A stretch of DNA of 64,000 nucleotides from Oligoflexia bacterium (GTDB lineage: Bacteria; Bdellovibrionota; Bacteriovoracia; Bacteriovoracales; Bacteriovoracaceae), in the NCBI GenBank assembly GCA_024229115.1, contig JAAEST010000033.1:62001-126000 (forward strand), read 5' to 3'. Made by a program: the position numbers and the translations under genes. The notes under the pieces were generated by a model, which was not told the origin of the DNA, did no database searches, and saw nothing but the letters and a program-made list of their open reading frames with translations. Of this stretch, positions 17,324-26,133 are shown piece after piece (position 1 is the first letter of the stretch; every line of letters begins with the position of its first letter).

Positions 17324-17866
17324 CTATTGGCAATCGTTATATCTTCTAAAGTAGTTAGAGCAGATAGAAGCAGTGTTATTACAATCACTCTCATTGAAGC
17401 CTCTATAAGAAGCCCATGGACAGTATCTTGTGGCTGTTCTTTCAACTTGTACGCTTAGCTCTCCTGATTCAACTTCTTTTCCATTATTAGTGAAAACATA
17501 TTTCACAATATTCTCTCCGTAGTTAAGAAGAGGGCGTTGAAGAAGAGATCCAATCCATAGGTTGAAATTTCTCTTGCTAACATTTTTCTTCATTTTTGAA
17601 GACTTTTTACGACTCTTTCCATCTTCATAGATTGCTTCAAGCTCAACTTTATCTACTTTCTTATCTCCACTATAAGTGAATTTTGAATAAGAACCTGGCG
17701 ATAGGTAGCTGTCGTAACAGTTAATAATTCTTGATGTATTTGGACAGTAAACACTTACTTGCCCTTGAATATTATTGGCCTTGTAATTAAGACCTTTAAC
17801 AAAGCTTCCACTGGCCATTGCTGTACTAGTGAAAAGTAATCCAAACATTAATAATGCTAATTTCAT
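17324..17866 (-). CDS. Secreted protein of unknown function, cysteine-containing
   Basis: A clean signal peptide (MKLALLMFGLLFTSTAMA) precedes a mature protein of about 160 residues. It has cysteine pairs in SVYCPNTSRIINCY and a C-terminal tail with five cysteines (CPWASY, SDCNN, SICSNY, NDCQ), which suggests disulfides in the periplasm or outside the cell. The start at 17866 follows GGGAGG; a TTG four codons upstream is less likely because the ribosome site would lie inside it. I recognise no family. It ends at a strong terminator and appears to be a single-gene unit. Confidence 0.7.
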   Translation of the reverse strand: MKLALLMFGLLFTSTAMASGSFVKGLNYKANNIQGQVSVYCPNTSRIINCYDSYLSPGSYSKFTYSGDKKVDKVELEAIYEDGKSRKKSSKMKKNVSKRNFNLWIGSLLQRPLLNYGENIVKYVFTNNGKEVESGELSVQVERTATRYCPWASYRGFNESDCNNTASICSNYFRRYNDCQ

Positions 17867-18017
17867 AAAACCTCCCAAAATATTCTAATATTTTAAAGAT
17901 AAAGATTTGGAGTCGTCAAAGAAAGTAAAAAGCTCAGTTATTGTGAAAACATTACCCTCTGTGTCATTAAAAGAAAGCTTATTAAAATATTCTTATTGAG
18001 AAATTGAAGGAGAGTTG

Positions 18018-18827
18018 ATGAAGTTTTTAATGCAAGTTCTGTTGCTCGCTTGTCTGCTAACAAGCTCGTGTGGAAACCCCCATGTTGTTGATGAACCGAA
18101 TAATAAAGATATTGTAAGCGGAAATGATCCTGTGGATCCTGATCCAACAGATCCTCCTAAACCTCCACCGAGACCTCAAAAAGTAATTATCAATTTGGAT
18201 GCCCGACCTGTTGAAGGTGATGATCTTGCGGGATTGAAAATCCCATATAAGAAGTGGTTAGTGAAGACAATTAACCTAGGGGAGAATCGCAAAGGGAAGT
18301 GGTGTGCAAAGAACTTTAAAAACGAATGTGTGAAGAATAGACAAGTTCAGTTCTCTTTTGATCTTGATGAAGTTCCTTATCTTTTGGATGGCGATTACCG
18401 TGTAGTCAGGGCAAATTTAAAGGGAAGTTTCTATAGTATCGGTAAGAACTATAAAACAGAGTTACTTTGCTTACTTAATATTAATCGTTGTAGTGGACGT
18501 TCCATTATTAGAATTCCTAAATTTGGAATGTCTTTTCTTGTGAAAATGCTTTGGTGGGATAAGAAGTTTTGGCAAGATGGTCATGATAAAGTCGTGATCA
18601 ACGATTGGTTTCATACACAAATGATGAGCTCATGGAATGAAGACGAGAAACTTTACTTGATGGAGGATTGGTCTCTTCCTCTTTCTTCACTTTTTGGAAT
18701 GAGAAGCGAACATCTTACAGACCTCTTTAAAAGTGAGAGGCCTCTTACATTTACTGTTACTGATGACACTTATGTAAAAGATCCTTCTATTGAATTAGTT
18801 TTAGAGGAGGTTCTTGATGATCTGTAG
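18018..18827 (+). CDS. Lipoprotein of unknown function with proline-rich linker
   Basis: Lipoprotein signal with lipobox LTSSC, Cys19, followed by a short D/P-rich linker (VDPDPTDPPKPPPRP, about residues 38-53) that probably spans away from the membrane. The remaining 215 residues are predicted beta-rich without recognised motifs. The ATG at 18018 has AAGGAG five bases upstream. It overlaps the OmpA-like barrel gene by 11 bp, so the two are translated together and may form an outer-membrane complex. Family unknown. Confidence 0.72.
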   Translation: MKFLMQVLLLACLLTSSCGNPHVVDEPNNKDIVSGNDPVDPDPTDPPKPPPRPQKVIINLDARPVEGDDLAGLKIPYKKWLVKTINLGENRKGKWCAKNFKNECVKNRQVQFSFDLDEVPYLLDGDYRVVRANLKGSFYSIGKNYKTELLCLLNINRCSGRSIIRIPKFGMSFLVKMLWWDKKFWQDGHDKVVINDWFHTQMMSSWNEDEKLYLMEDWSLPLSSLFGMRSEHLTDLFKSERPLTFTVTDDTYVKDPSIELVLEEVLDDL

Positions 18828-20058
18828 AATATTGTTTTTTTTATTATTGAGCTCTAGTATCTTTGCAGTCAATGTGAATTTAGTGAGTCACTCCCATAGT
18901 CCCGTTTATATGTTAACTGAGGACACTCTTTCTAATAACTCACTTCCTAATGAAACAGTAATTTTAAGTACCTACTATAACTATGTAGAAGATCCATTTA
19001 TTAAAGTTAATAAAGAGAGAACTGAACGAACAGGGACAATTATTGAAGGGATCAATTCCTTTCATATTGGAGCTGGTTACCAGGCAAGTTCCAGATTTTT
19101 AATTGGTGTTTCTTCTTCTGTTGCCCAAGTTTGGTTGCCTGATAGAAGAGGTGATTACTCGATGGGGGACACCGTTCTTATTGGTAAATATAGGATGAGC
19201 GCAGATAAGAATAAAACTTCCTTTGCAATTATTCCTGAGCTTGAATTACCAACAGGGGATGAAAATCTCTATCTCTCAAATCAAGGGGTGGGAGTAGGAT
19301 TAAAACTCGCTGGAGAACATAATTTTGGTTCACTCCAATTGAATGGAAATTTAGGTTTAATGTTTAATAATAAAGCGAAGTATAAAAACTGGGACTATCG
19401 CCAAAGGCTCTTGATGGCCTTAGGTGTTCAGTATAATTTTGATGAGCAATGGGCCTTAAGTATAGAGGGAACGACGACCAGAACTCTTCCTTTTAATGAT
19501 TACAATAATCCTGGTGAAGTTTATTTGGGAGGACGTTATAGACATAACGATACAGTCTCTTTCAATACAGGGGTGAGTATCGGAAATGTGAATAGTGTTT
19601 CGAGTAATGAGTTTAGGCTTCTCTTAGGAGTAAAATATATCCCTCGTTTAAAGAACGGTCCTATGCAATGGAAACACTTATTTACGAAAGAAGAAATTGA
19701 AATTATAAAAAAGATTTTAGAAATTAGAGATGAAATTAAATTTGAGCATGATAGTTATAAATTAACCAAAGAAAGTAAGCACTCTCTGAAAACCATCGCA
19801 AACTTAATACTTGAAGGTGATCACGAGTTTAAGAAAATTGTTATTGAAGGCCATGCTAATAAGATAGGGACAGAAGAATATAATCTTAATCTTTCCAAAA
19901 AAAGAGCGAAAGAAGTTAAAAATGAACTCCTTAAGCTTGGCCTAAAAGATAAATTAGTTGAAACTCAAGGCTTTGGTGAAAACCAACCAAAAAATATTGA
20001 GTCTTGGGATGTGGCAAAGAAGGAAAACCGCCGGGTTGAATTTAATGTCATAAAATAA
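18817..20058 (+). CDS. Outer-membrane beta-barrel with OmpA-like peptidoglycan-binding domain
   Basis: Signal peptide (MICRILFFLLLSSSIFA) and an N-terminal region of about 270 residues made of alternating beta-strands, resembling a small transporter-type barrel. The C-terminal OmpA domain (about residues 300-413) has the family motif EGHANKIGTEEYNLNLSKKRAKEVKNEL, with final KKENRRVEFNVI. OmpA domains bind diaminopimelate in peptidoglycan and so tether the outer membrane. The ATG at 18817 follows GAGGAGG with ideal spacing. Co-transcribed with the lipoprotein upstream. Confidence 0.87.
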   Translation: MICRILFFLLLSSSIFAVNVNLVSHSHSPVYMLTEDTLSNNSLPNETVILSTYYNYVEDPFIKVNKERTERTGTIIEGINSFHIGAGYQASSRFLIGVSSSVAQVWLPDRRGDYSMGDTVLIGKYRMSADKNKTSFAIIPELELPTGDENLYLSNQGVGVGLKLAGEHNFGSLQLNGNLGLMFNNKAKYKNWDYRQRLLMALGVQYNFDEQWALSIEGTTTRTLPFNDYNNPGEVYLGGRYRHNDTVSFNTGVSIGNVNSVSSNEFRLLLGVKYIPRLKNGPMQWKHLFTKEEIEIIKKILEIRDEIKFEHDSYKLTKESKHSLKTIANLILEGDHEFKKIVIEGHANKIGTEEYNLNLSKKRAKEVKNELLKLGLKDKLVETQGFGENQPKNIESWDVAKKENRRVEFNVIK

Positions 20059-20191
20059 GTAACTGTCTAAAATTGATACATTTTTACTTCTGCATAGAAA
20101 TTACATGCCTCGCATTTTCGGCTAGTTAATTTCTCATAATATGGCATAAGAAGTGCATATTTAATTATGTGAACTTTGAGAAGGAGTAATT

Positions 20192-20671
20192 ATGAAAAAG
20201 TTTAATATCCTAGCAATCCTAGCATTTTTAGCCTCAGCTTCAGCACTGAGTGCGACGACTGGAAGCTTAACTTTAGAAGGAACAGTAGATGAAGTTGTTT
20301 CAATCTCTGTTACAGCCGCTGACGCGTCTCCTAGTGATGCTACTTTTAGTGGTCTAGATCTATCAACAGCTGCAACCAACCTAAATGTTGCTTCAGTAAA
20401 TGAGCAATCGAACTCAAACGATGGTTATCGTGTAAAGGTAACTTATGATGGTTTAATGGAGCATGAGAGTGCTGGTGGTGTCACTTTTGGTTACACACTT
20501 GTCTATAATGGTGCCAATGTAGCTACAGGAACTGACGTTGTTGTGACTGATGCTTCAGGTGGAGTAACTGATGTAAACAGAAGTGTTGGTGTTACTTACA
20601 CAGCAGCTGCCGCAACTCAATTAAGTGGTAATTACAGTGATGTAGTAAACCTTAGTATTGAAGCTAAGTAA
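20192..20671 (+). CDS. Major fimbrial subunit-like protein (chaperone-usher)
   Basis: Signal peptide (MKKFNILAILAFLASASALS) and a mature immunoglobulin-like beta protein of about 139 residues, rich in Ala, Val, Thr, Ser and Asp. It starts with SLTLEGTVDEVVSISV and ends LSGNYSDVVNLSIEAK, the first and last strands typical of usher-assembled subunits. There are no cysteines. Strong AAGGAG upstream. A terminator follows immediately, before the chaperone and usher genes. This fits a much higher output of the subunit than of the assembly proteins. Assigned by sequence style and by the chaperone and usher downstream. Confidence 0.75.
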   Translation: MKKFNILAILAFLASASALSATTGSLTLEGTVDEVVSISVTAADASPSDATFSGLDLSTAATNLNVASVNEQSNSNDGYRVKVTYDGLMEHESAGGVTFGYTLVYNGANVATGTDVVVTDASGGVTDVNRSVGVTYTAAAATQLSGNYSDVVNLSIEAK

Positions 20672-20696
20672 TTAAAATTAAAATACTATAATTAAG

Positions 20697-20722
20697 AAGG
20701 CCACTGAATGTGGCCTTTTTTT
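20697..20722 (+). terminator. Rho-independent terminator after the fimbrial subunit
   Basis: AAGGCCAC, loop TGAAT, GTGGCCTT followed by a run of seven T. It separates the subunit from the chaperone-usher genes and probably lets only part of the transcripts continue. Confidence 0.85.
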
Positions 20723-20798
20723 ATGTTATTTCAACTAGATAGCTTTATATTAGAGATAAGAATTAAAGAACTAAGTCTTAATATCCGACAAGTTCGGT

Positions 20799-21032
20799 AT
20801 GGTAAAAAGGATTACTTATTTCTTATTTACTCTTGCCCTGATGAACTCTCTCAATGCTCATCAAACACTCACCATTAGAGGCAGTATTAAGCCTACACTA
20901 AGAGTTAATATTGTGAAGAATAATAGTGAAAATCCACAATTTAAGATTGAATCTAATTTTCAAAATTATAAAGTATCAAAGAAGTTTCTAACTAAGAAAA
21001 ATATCATGAATATCGTCATTGAAGCCAATTAA
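20799..21032 (+). CDS. Mini fimbrial-subunit-like protein
   Basis: Only 77 residues: a signal peptide (about 1-20) and a mature part that opens with LTIRGSIKPTLRVNIV and closes with MNIVIEAN. These resemble the first and last strands of the 159-residue subunit just upstream (SLTLEGTVDEVV and NLSIEAK), with the middle of the fold missing. It may be a specialised minor subunit, an assembly stopper or a decayed copy. There is no convincing Shine-Dalgarno sequence; a small inverted repeat CCGA/TCGG lies just before the ATG. Confidence that it is translated is moderate. Confidence 0.5.
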   Translation: MVKRITYFLFTLALMNSLNAHQTLTIRGSIKPTLRVNIVKNNSENPQFKIESNFQNYKVSKKFLTKKNIMNIVIEAN

Positions 21033-21109
21033 ATAGTAAAAGAAGCTTTGGCCAGCTTGCGAGAAGTCACATTAATTTCGTAAAATAGAGTAATATAAAA
21101 GGAGTTTCA

Positions 21110-21820
21110 GTGAAGCTATTAACCTATATTCTTACTCTATTAATTTGTTTCAATATCAAGGCATATAAGGTTGTTCCCATGACCTTAGAACTTGCAGACA
21201 AAGGGCCCTCTTCCAAGTCTCTATACTATATTGAAAATGATACCTCTAAACCAGTGGCCATTGAGATTACAGTAAAAAGTAGAAAGATGGAAAAGTCAGG
21301 TAAGGAAGTTAATAGTGATATAGATAACGAAGTTCTAATTTTTCCAAACCAACTTATTGTAAAACCAAATGAGAAAAGATCGATAAGAATTCAATACCGT
21401 GGAAAAGCCGTCTCAGCTGAAAAATCTTATCGAGTTATTTTCAATCAACTTCCTATCGAAATGAAAGAAGATAAGAATAAAGGTACTCAAATAAAACTCA
21501 ACTTAAAATATGTAACGTCACTCTATATTGGTAAAGAAGACTTTAAAGAGAACTTGGTATTAGGTCGAGCTACGATTAAAAATGGAAAATTAAATGTACC
21601 CGTAATTAACAAAGGGAATAAGCATAAAATTTTAAATGATGCTCAACTTAAGTTGGACACGGGCAGTAAGAAAATACTTACTCTAAAAGGAAAGTCAGTT
21701 CTTAAAGGTCTTGAAGGAGAAAATATTCTTGCCAACACAACAAGAGTATTTCAAATACCACTTCCTTCTAAATTGAAGAATGTGAATAGACCAATTGTAG
21801 GTAAGATCATTGTTCCATAA
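21110..21820 (+). CDS. Periplasmic fimbrial chaperone
   Basis: Signal peptide, then a two-domain immunoglobulin-like chaperone of about 215 residues. The conserved core YRVIFNQLPIE and the edge region IRIQYRGKAVSAEKSYRV match the subunit-binding domain of PapD-like proteins; archaic (Csu/CS1-like) chaperones are similar in this weak-consensus form. The start is GTG preceded by AAAAGGAG. The gene overlaps the usher gene by 11 bp. It donates a strand to fold subunits in the periplasm and delivers them to the usher. Confidence 0.82.
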   Translation: MKLLTYILTLLICFNIKAYKVVPMTLELADKGPSSKSLYYIENDTSKPVAIEITVKSRKMEKSGKEVNSDIDNEVLIFPNQLIVKPNEKRSIRIQYRGKAVSAEKSYRVIFNQLPIEMKEDKNKGTQIKLNLKYVTSLYIGKEDFKENLVLGRATIKNGKLNVPVINKGNKHKILNDAQLKLDTGSKKILTLKGKSVLKGLEGENILANTTRVFQIPLPSKLKNVNRPIVGKIIVP

Positions 21821-24236
21821 GAAATATATACTTACCTTATTAATCATTGCTATCTCTTTAGAAATAAAATCTGAAGAAGATCTCTTTAAAAAAGTTTTTG
21901 GTCAAAAGAAAAATGAATCGACGATAGATGTTCCTCTCATTCTTAATAATGACTATATTGGTGAAGTCAAGGTGGTCATGGAGGCCGGTGGAAACCTTCG
22001 CTTCATTGGAAAGGACTCCTTACTAAAAACATTGAATAACTTCTTAGATGCTGAAACTCTTGATAAAGTTAGAAGTCTTGATAGTAATATTAATCCTGTC
22101 GACTTAAAGAAATCTGGAATTCAAAATAATTTTAATTATAAAGACCTTCAATTAAAAATCGTGACCCCTATTAGCAACTATCGACTGAGAAAGTATCAGT
22201 TTAATAGACGAGAGCCTTATTGGGCCAAAAGTCTCATTGAAAAGCCTGCTGCTAGTGGGTATCTCAATTATGATCTTCAAAGAGTGATAGGTGATACTAA
22301 TAATTTTGAATCAAATTTTAAATCTTATTATGACCTCGTATTTAACTTTAAGGATATAGTCATTGAGAACGATTTTCACTACTTCTCAAACGATAAAAAA
22401 GTAATTAGAGATTCTTCACTCATTACAAAGAAATTTGAAAAGAAATTAACAAAGCTAGAGATTGGTGACTTTACGAATATTTCTAAAGATCTTCAGAGTT
22501 CACAGAGCCTTTCTGGAATCAATTATTCGAGTGATTATACGATAGACCCTTATTTCAATGTGAAGCCCCTTTCTAATAGGGAATTTATTCTCAACCGTAA
22601 ATCAAAAGTAAAAATCTTCGTCAATGGTAGATTATTAAAGAGTCTAATACTAAATAAAGGAAAGCATAGTCTTTCAAGTTTAAATCTTAATAATGGAATC
22701 AACTTAATTGATCTTGAAGTAGAAGACTTCGATGGAAATACCAGTAGAATTTCACTACAAGACATTTCTAGTGATAGGCTTTTGAAAAAAGGAATTCATT
22801 CTTTTAGTTATGGATTAGGTGTCGATCGGGATGAAAATCTCAATCAAGTAAAATATGATGTGAATAACGAGGGTGTTAAGGCCGATTTTATTCATGAGTA
22901 TGGAATTACTAATTACCTTACACTTGGTGCATTTGCTCAAGGAAATGATGAGCATTTCCAATTAGGTCCTAGTGTAAAGGCCACAACGCCAATCGGATTT
23001 TTTGCATTAGATACTAGCTTGAGTAAAGTTGATAAGGTAAGAAATCAGATTCTTAACGATAGAGCTGGAGTTAAGGCAGAAGCTGAGTACTATATTCAGT
23101 ATCCTGATCGTGAAGGTTATCTTAGGTCTTTCAATGCTGTTTATTCTTATACTTCACCTTTTTACACAGATGTGAACAGCTTCAATTCTCAAAATCGAAT
23201 TGCTAATAATATTTCTCTTCGTTATTCCCAGGATTTTTTAAGATATCTTGGGGTTACCATAGGATCAAATTATGGGATTGATCGATATAAAATTAATGAT
23301 ACTTACTCTACTAATTTTGGTCTTACGATAAGGCCGTTTAATCGAACTATTATAAATTTAACTTTTAGCCGAAGTAAGAATCTCTCTGGAGTTTTAGATA
23401 GTTCAGTTTTTGCCTTCTTAAACTATAGCTTTGAAGAAAGCCCCCAAAATATATTTATGAGCTACAATGATCAAAATGATTCTAGTTCTGTAGAATGGAC
23501 TAAGAATCCAAGCGGTCACAATAATAGTATAGGAAGTCAATTACAAGTTTCTCAATCAAATACAGGTAAAGCTGTTAATGGGAATATTACACTTTTAAGT
23601 CAAAAGTTTAGGTCCACTCTTACTGGTAACTTTCAAGAGAATGACCTTATTGCTGATAAGAAGACGGGAAGTGTCGAATTAGCCGGAGCGCTCGCATGGG
23701 CCGGTAATTCTTTTGCCTTCTCAAGACCAATCACATCAAGCTTTGCGATTGTTAAAAGCAAAAATGACCTTGAGGGAGCAAAGCTCTATCTTAATAAGAG
23801 TAAGAGAAGTCACGATGGCGTTATTTCAGATTATAGTAATGCTGTCCTTCCGGAACTTCAAGAATTTCAATACTATCGTGTCAATGTAGACCCGAGTGAT
23901 CTTGCGAATCATCAGCAACTTAAAAAAGATCACTTTCCAATACGAACTTCTTTCAAAAGTGGTCATGAGATCTTAATTGATGTGAGTTCAAATTATGTTA
24001 TTCAAGGTACTTTAAAACGTAAAAATGGCGTACCTCTTTCTTTAGTGATTGTAAGTTTAAAAGACTTATCCGGAAATATTATTTCTGAATTTTTTACAAA
24101 TAACGAAGGTCGCTTCTTGATTGAAGATATAGAACCAGGGACTTATCAAATTTCATATAATGATTTAAATACAAAAGTTGAAGTTTCTAAAGAAAGTCAA
24201 CTCGGATATATAAACTTAGGAGATGTGTTGTTATGA
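21810..24236 (+). CDS. Outer-membrane fimbrial usher
   Basis: 808 residues, the right size for ushers. It has a signal peptide (about 1-20), an N-terminal subunit-binding part, a long beta-barrel region (about 140-650, e.g. YLNYDLQRV, FSYGLGVDRDENL) and C-terminal beta domains. The last of these reads LKRKNGVPLSLVIVSLKD and NEGRFLIEDIEPGTYQI, a carboxypeptidase-regulatory-like fold. The start appears to be TTG overlapping the chaperone's end, since no ATG fits. This resembles the archaic/CS1-like ushers more than classic FimD. It is coupled to the tip-protein gene by a 4-bp overlap. Confidence 0.85.
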   Translation: MFHKKYILTLLIIAISLEIKSEEDLFKKVFGQKKNESTIDVPLILNNDYIGEVKVVMEAGGNLRFIGKDSLLKTLNNFLDAETLDKVRSLDSNINPVDLKKSGIQNNFNYKDLQLKIVTPISNYRLRKYQFNRREPYWAKSLIEKPAASGYLNYDLQRVIGDTNNFESNFKSYYDLVFNFKDIVIENDFHYFSNDKKVIRDSSLITKKFEKKLTKLEIGDFTNISKDLQSSQSLSGINYSSDYTIDPYFNVKPLSNREFILNRKSKVKIFVNGRLLKSLILNKGKHSLSSLNLNNGINLIDLEVEDFDGNTSRISLQDISSDRLLKKGIHSFSYGLGVDRDENLNQVKYDVNNEGVKADFIHEYGITNYLTLGAFAQGNDEHFQLGPSVKATTPIGFFALDTSLSKVDKVRNQILNDRAGVKAEAEYYIQYPDREGYLRSFNAVYSYTSPFYTDVNSFNSQNRIANNISLRYSQDFLRYLGVTIGSNYGIDRYKINDTYSTNFGLTIRPFNRTIINLTFSRSKNLSGVLDSSVFAFLNYSFEESPQNIFMSYNDQNDSSSVEWTKNPSGHNNSIGSQLQVSQSNTGKAVNGNITLLSQKFRSTLTGNFQENDLIADKKTGSVELAGALAWAGNSFAFSRPITSSFAIVKSKNDLEGAKLYLNKSKRSHDGVISDYSNAVLPELQEFQYYRVNVDPSDLANHQQLKKDHFPIRTSFKSGHEILIDVSSNYVIQGTLKRKNGVPLSLVIVSLKDLSGNIISEFFTNNEGRFLIEDIEPGTYQISYNDLNTKVEVSKESQLGYINLGDVLL

Positions 24237-25144
24237 AGTTAATTTATTCTCTTGTTTTATTTCTATCTACATTAGCTGCTATTGGGGGACCATGTAATTT
24301 TACAATTTCAGGAGCTCCAATAGTTGAAAATTTTATTCCTACAGGATTAGATGCAACTTATTCTGTTAATATCAGTGATCCATCAACAGGTCCTAATAAT
24401 TTATGTCGTAGGTACTTTGTAACTTTTTCAAAAGGGAGTGCGAATACTTACTCAAATAGAAAGGCTTTTTTAACTGGCTCCGATACTCTTGACTATAATC
24501 TTTATAAAAGATCTAATCAAAGAAGACTCTTAAAAGATTTTGCTGATTCAAATAATAATTCAAGCGTTTTAAATGGCAGAACCGATAGAGATCTAAACCC
24601 TACTTTTTATTTCTATCTATTCCCTGAAGCAAGCGATAAAAGGGGGGGAACGTATAGTGATACAATTTTGGTAAGTCTTTATTCTGGAAGAATTAATAGG
24701 ACAAATTTCTTTGAGGACAGTTTTAATATGAATGTAAATATTAATGTCCCAAAGTACGCGAATGTTTCACTAGTTGAGCGCAATGGGGCCTATGATGAGT
24801 TCGACACTTCTCAGTTTATAGATTTTAGTACTCTAACCACAGGAGAGAGTGGGAGTTTTGATGTAAGGATAAAGTCAAATGCTGGTTATTCTCTTTCTAT
24901 TGTCAGTCAAAATGGTAATAAGATGAAACATCTCACACAAAATAGTTTTATAGATTATCAGTTCTTCGTTGACGGAAACCTTCAATCGGTTTCAAATTCT
25001 CCTACAGTGATTGGATCAGGAGTAGGAATTACACCAGCAGCAGGGAGTGTTCATCAGATTGATATTGTTGTTGGAAATGTCGCTAATAAACTTAGTGGCG
25101 CTTATCGAGATAATCTCACTCTTACTGTGACAACGACAGAATAG
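24233..25144 (+). CDS. Fimbrial tip/adhesin-like subunit
   Basis: Signal peptide (about 1-18) and two parts. The N-terminal region (about 20-170, two cysteines) could be a binding domain. The C-terminal region is subunit-like, with strands NVPKYANVSLVE and a final LSGAYRDNLTLTVTTTE. The last strand pattern LSGAYRDNLTL matches LSGNYSDVVNL in the major subunit upstream. Two-domain layout at the end of a chaperone-usher operon is typical of a tip adhesin. The ligand is unknown. Its end overlaps the convergent pseudouridine synthase by 23 bp. Confidence 0.72.
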   Translation: MKLIYSLVLFLSTLAAIGGPCNFTISGAPIVENFIPTGLDATYSVNISDPSTGPNNLCRRYFVTFSKGSANTYSNRKAFLTGSDTLDYNLYKRSNQRRLLKDFADSNNNSSVLNGRTDRDLNPTFYFYLFPEASDKRGGTYSDTILVSLYSGRINRTNFFEDSFNMNVNINVPKYANVSLVERNGAYDEFDTSQFIDFSTLTTGESGSFDVRIKSNAGYSLSIVSQNGNKMKHLTQNSFIDYQFFVDGNLQSVSNSPTVIGSGVGITPAAGSVHQIDIVVGNVANKLSGAYRDNLTLTVTTTE

Positions 25145-25802
25145 TTTCCTGACTCATGCCCATTTTTGTAAGTGTATTCACAAGGTCAGTAGCTAATGGT
25201 GCCTTTATTTCTATCTTTGTATTCTTAATAGGATGTATAAAGGAAAGCTTACGGGCATGAAGAAAAATGCGATTCAAGGAAAACATTTCACGATAGATAA
25301 TATTTAAGCTTCCTTTACCGTATTTTGTATCACCAATTAAGTTATAGTTGTAGCGAGAGAAGTGTCTTCGAATCTGATGTTTTCTCCCTGTAGAAATCTT
25401 TATTGAAAGGAGGGAGGCATCAAACTCTGGAAAGTAATGAAGAGGATCGTAGTGTGTCAGTGCTTGCTGATATTTTCCACGATCATTTCGAAGTTGATGA
25501 TCAAATTTCCCACTATCAACAATTCGACCTCTTACAAGAGAGATATATTCTTTCTTTGTTTCATCACCATTCCAATTTTCCTTGAGAACACTGGTTGCTT
25601 TCTTAGTAAGTCCAAAGACAATGACCCCGCTAACAGGGCGATCAAGGCGATGAAGAGGATAGAGATAGAGCTCTTCTTGATCTTTCAAAACATGGAGAAG
25701 TGTTTTTTCTGGAGACTTTCTTCCTTTCCATGGATGAACCATCATTCCTGATGGCTTATTCACGATGATGAGATCTTCGTCTCTGTATAGTACTTCTATC
25801 AT
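25122..25802 (-). CDS. RluA/TruC-family RNA pseudouridine synthase
   Basis: Converts specific uridines to pseudouridine in rRNA or tRNA. The opening IEVLYRDEDLIIVNKPSGMMVHP and the catalytic motif YPLHRLDRPVSGVIVFG (aspartate in HRLD) are diagnostic. TGRKHQIRRHFSR and GDTKYG complete the RluA family pattern. At 226 residues without an S4 domain, it is closest to TruC (tRNA U65) or RluA; which target applies cannot be settled. It starts one base after the stop of the barstar gene (TGAAATG), so the two are co-translated. Confidence 0.92.
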   Translation of the reverse strand: MIEVLYRDEDLIIVNKPSGMMVHPWKGRKSPEKTLLHVLKDQEELYLYPLHRLDRPVSGVIVFGLTKKATSVLKENWNGDETKKEYISLVRGRIVDSGKFDHQLRNDRGKYQQALTHYDPLHYFPEFDASLLSIKISTGRKHQIRRHFSRYNYNLIGDTKYGKGSLNIIYREMFSLNRIFLHARKLSFIHPIKNTKIEIKAPLATDLVNTLTKMGMSQETILSLSQ

Positions 25803-25803
25803 T

Positions 25804-26079
25804 TCAATTTCTTAGCAGAGTTGGGCCTTGAATATCTGTTTCAATCTTCTGGAAGAACTCGTCAAGGCCAGTTGACTCGTCTCTAAATATTCTTAGCAGA
25901 CCAGGGTAGTTATTAATAATGAGGGTGAATTCTGGATTAATATATGTGAGAAAACAATCCCAAAGACTATCCAGATTGTGCTCATAGTAACCAGGTAGAT
26001 CAAAGAGTTTACCCATTTCTAGATAGAAATCATCTTTTGAATGTAGGTAATTGGCATCTAGAAAAAACTCTCGTCTCAT
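25804..26079 (-). CDS. Barstar-family (ribonuclease inhibitor) protein
   Basis: 91 residues matching barstar: the core LFDLPGYYEHNLDSLWDCFLTYI carries the family GYYGxNLDALWDC pattern. Barstar inhibits the RNase barnase in Bacillus; family members in many bacteria are orphan or pair with toxins. There is no barnase-like gene within the window. SD AGAGGAT lies ahead of the ATG. It is the first gene of an operon with a pseudouridine synthase, an unusual pairing. Confidence 0.85.
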   Translation of the reverse strand: MRREFFLDANYLHSKDDFYLEMGKLFDLPGYYEHNLDSLWDCFLTYINPEFTLIINNYPGLLRIFRDESTGLDEFFQKIETDIQGPTLLRN

Positions 26080-26133
26080 TATTATCCTCTTGTGTTACAA
26101 TTATCATGTTAGCACAAATTTGAATAGGTGTTT

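Noticed and set aside
17254-17445. 63-residue minus-strand frame overlapping the secreted protein
   Set aside because: It covers the terminator and the C-terminus of the better-supported gene at 17324-17866.
20064-20069. TGTCTA before the fimbrial subunit as a CarH site
   Set aside because: Single copy; no partner 11 bp away, so it is expected by chance.
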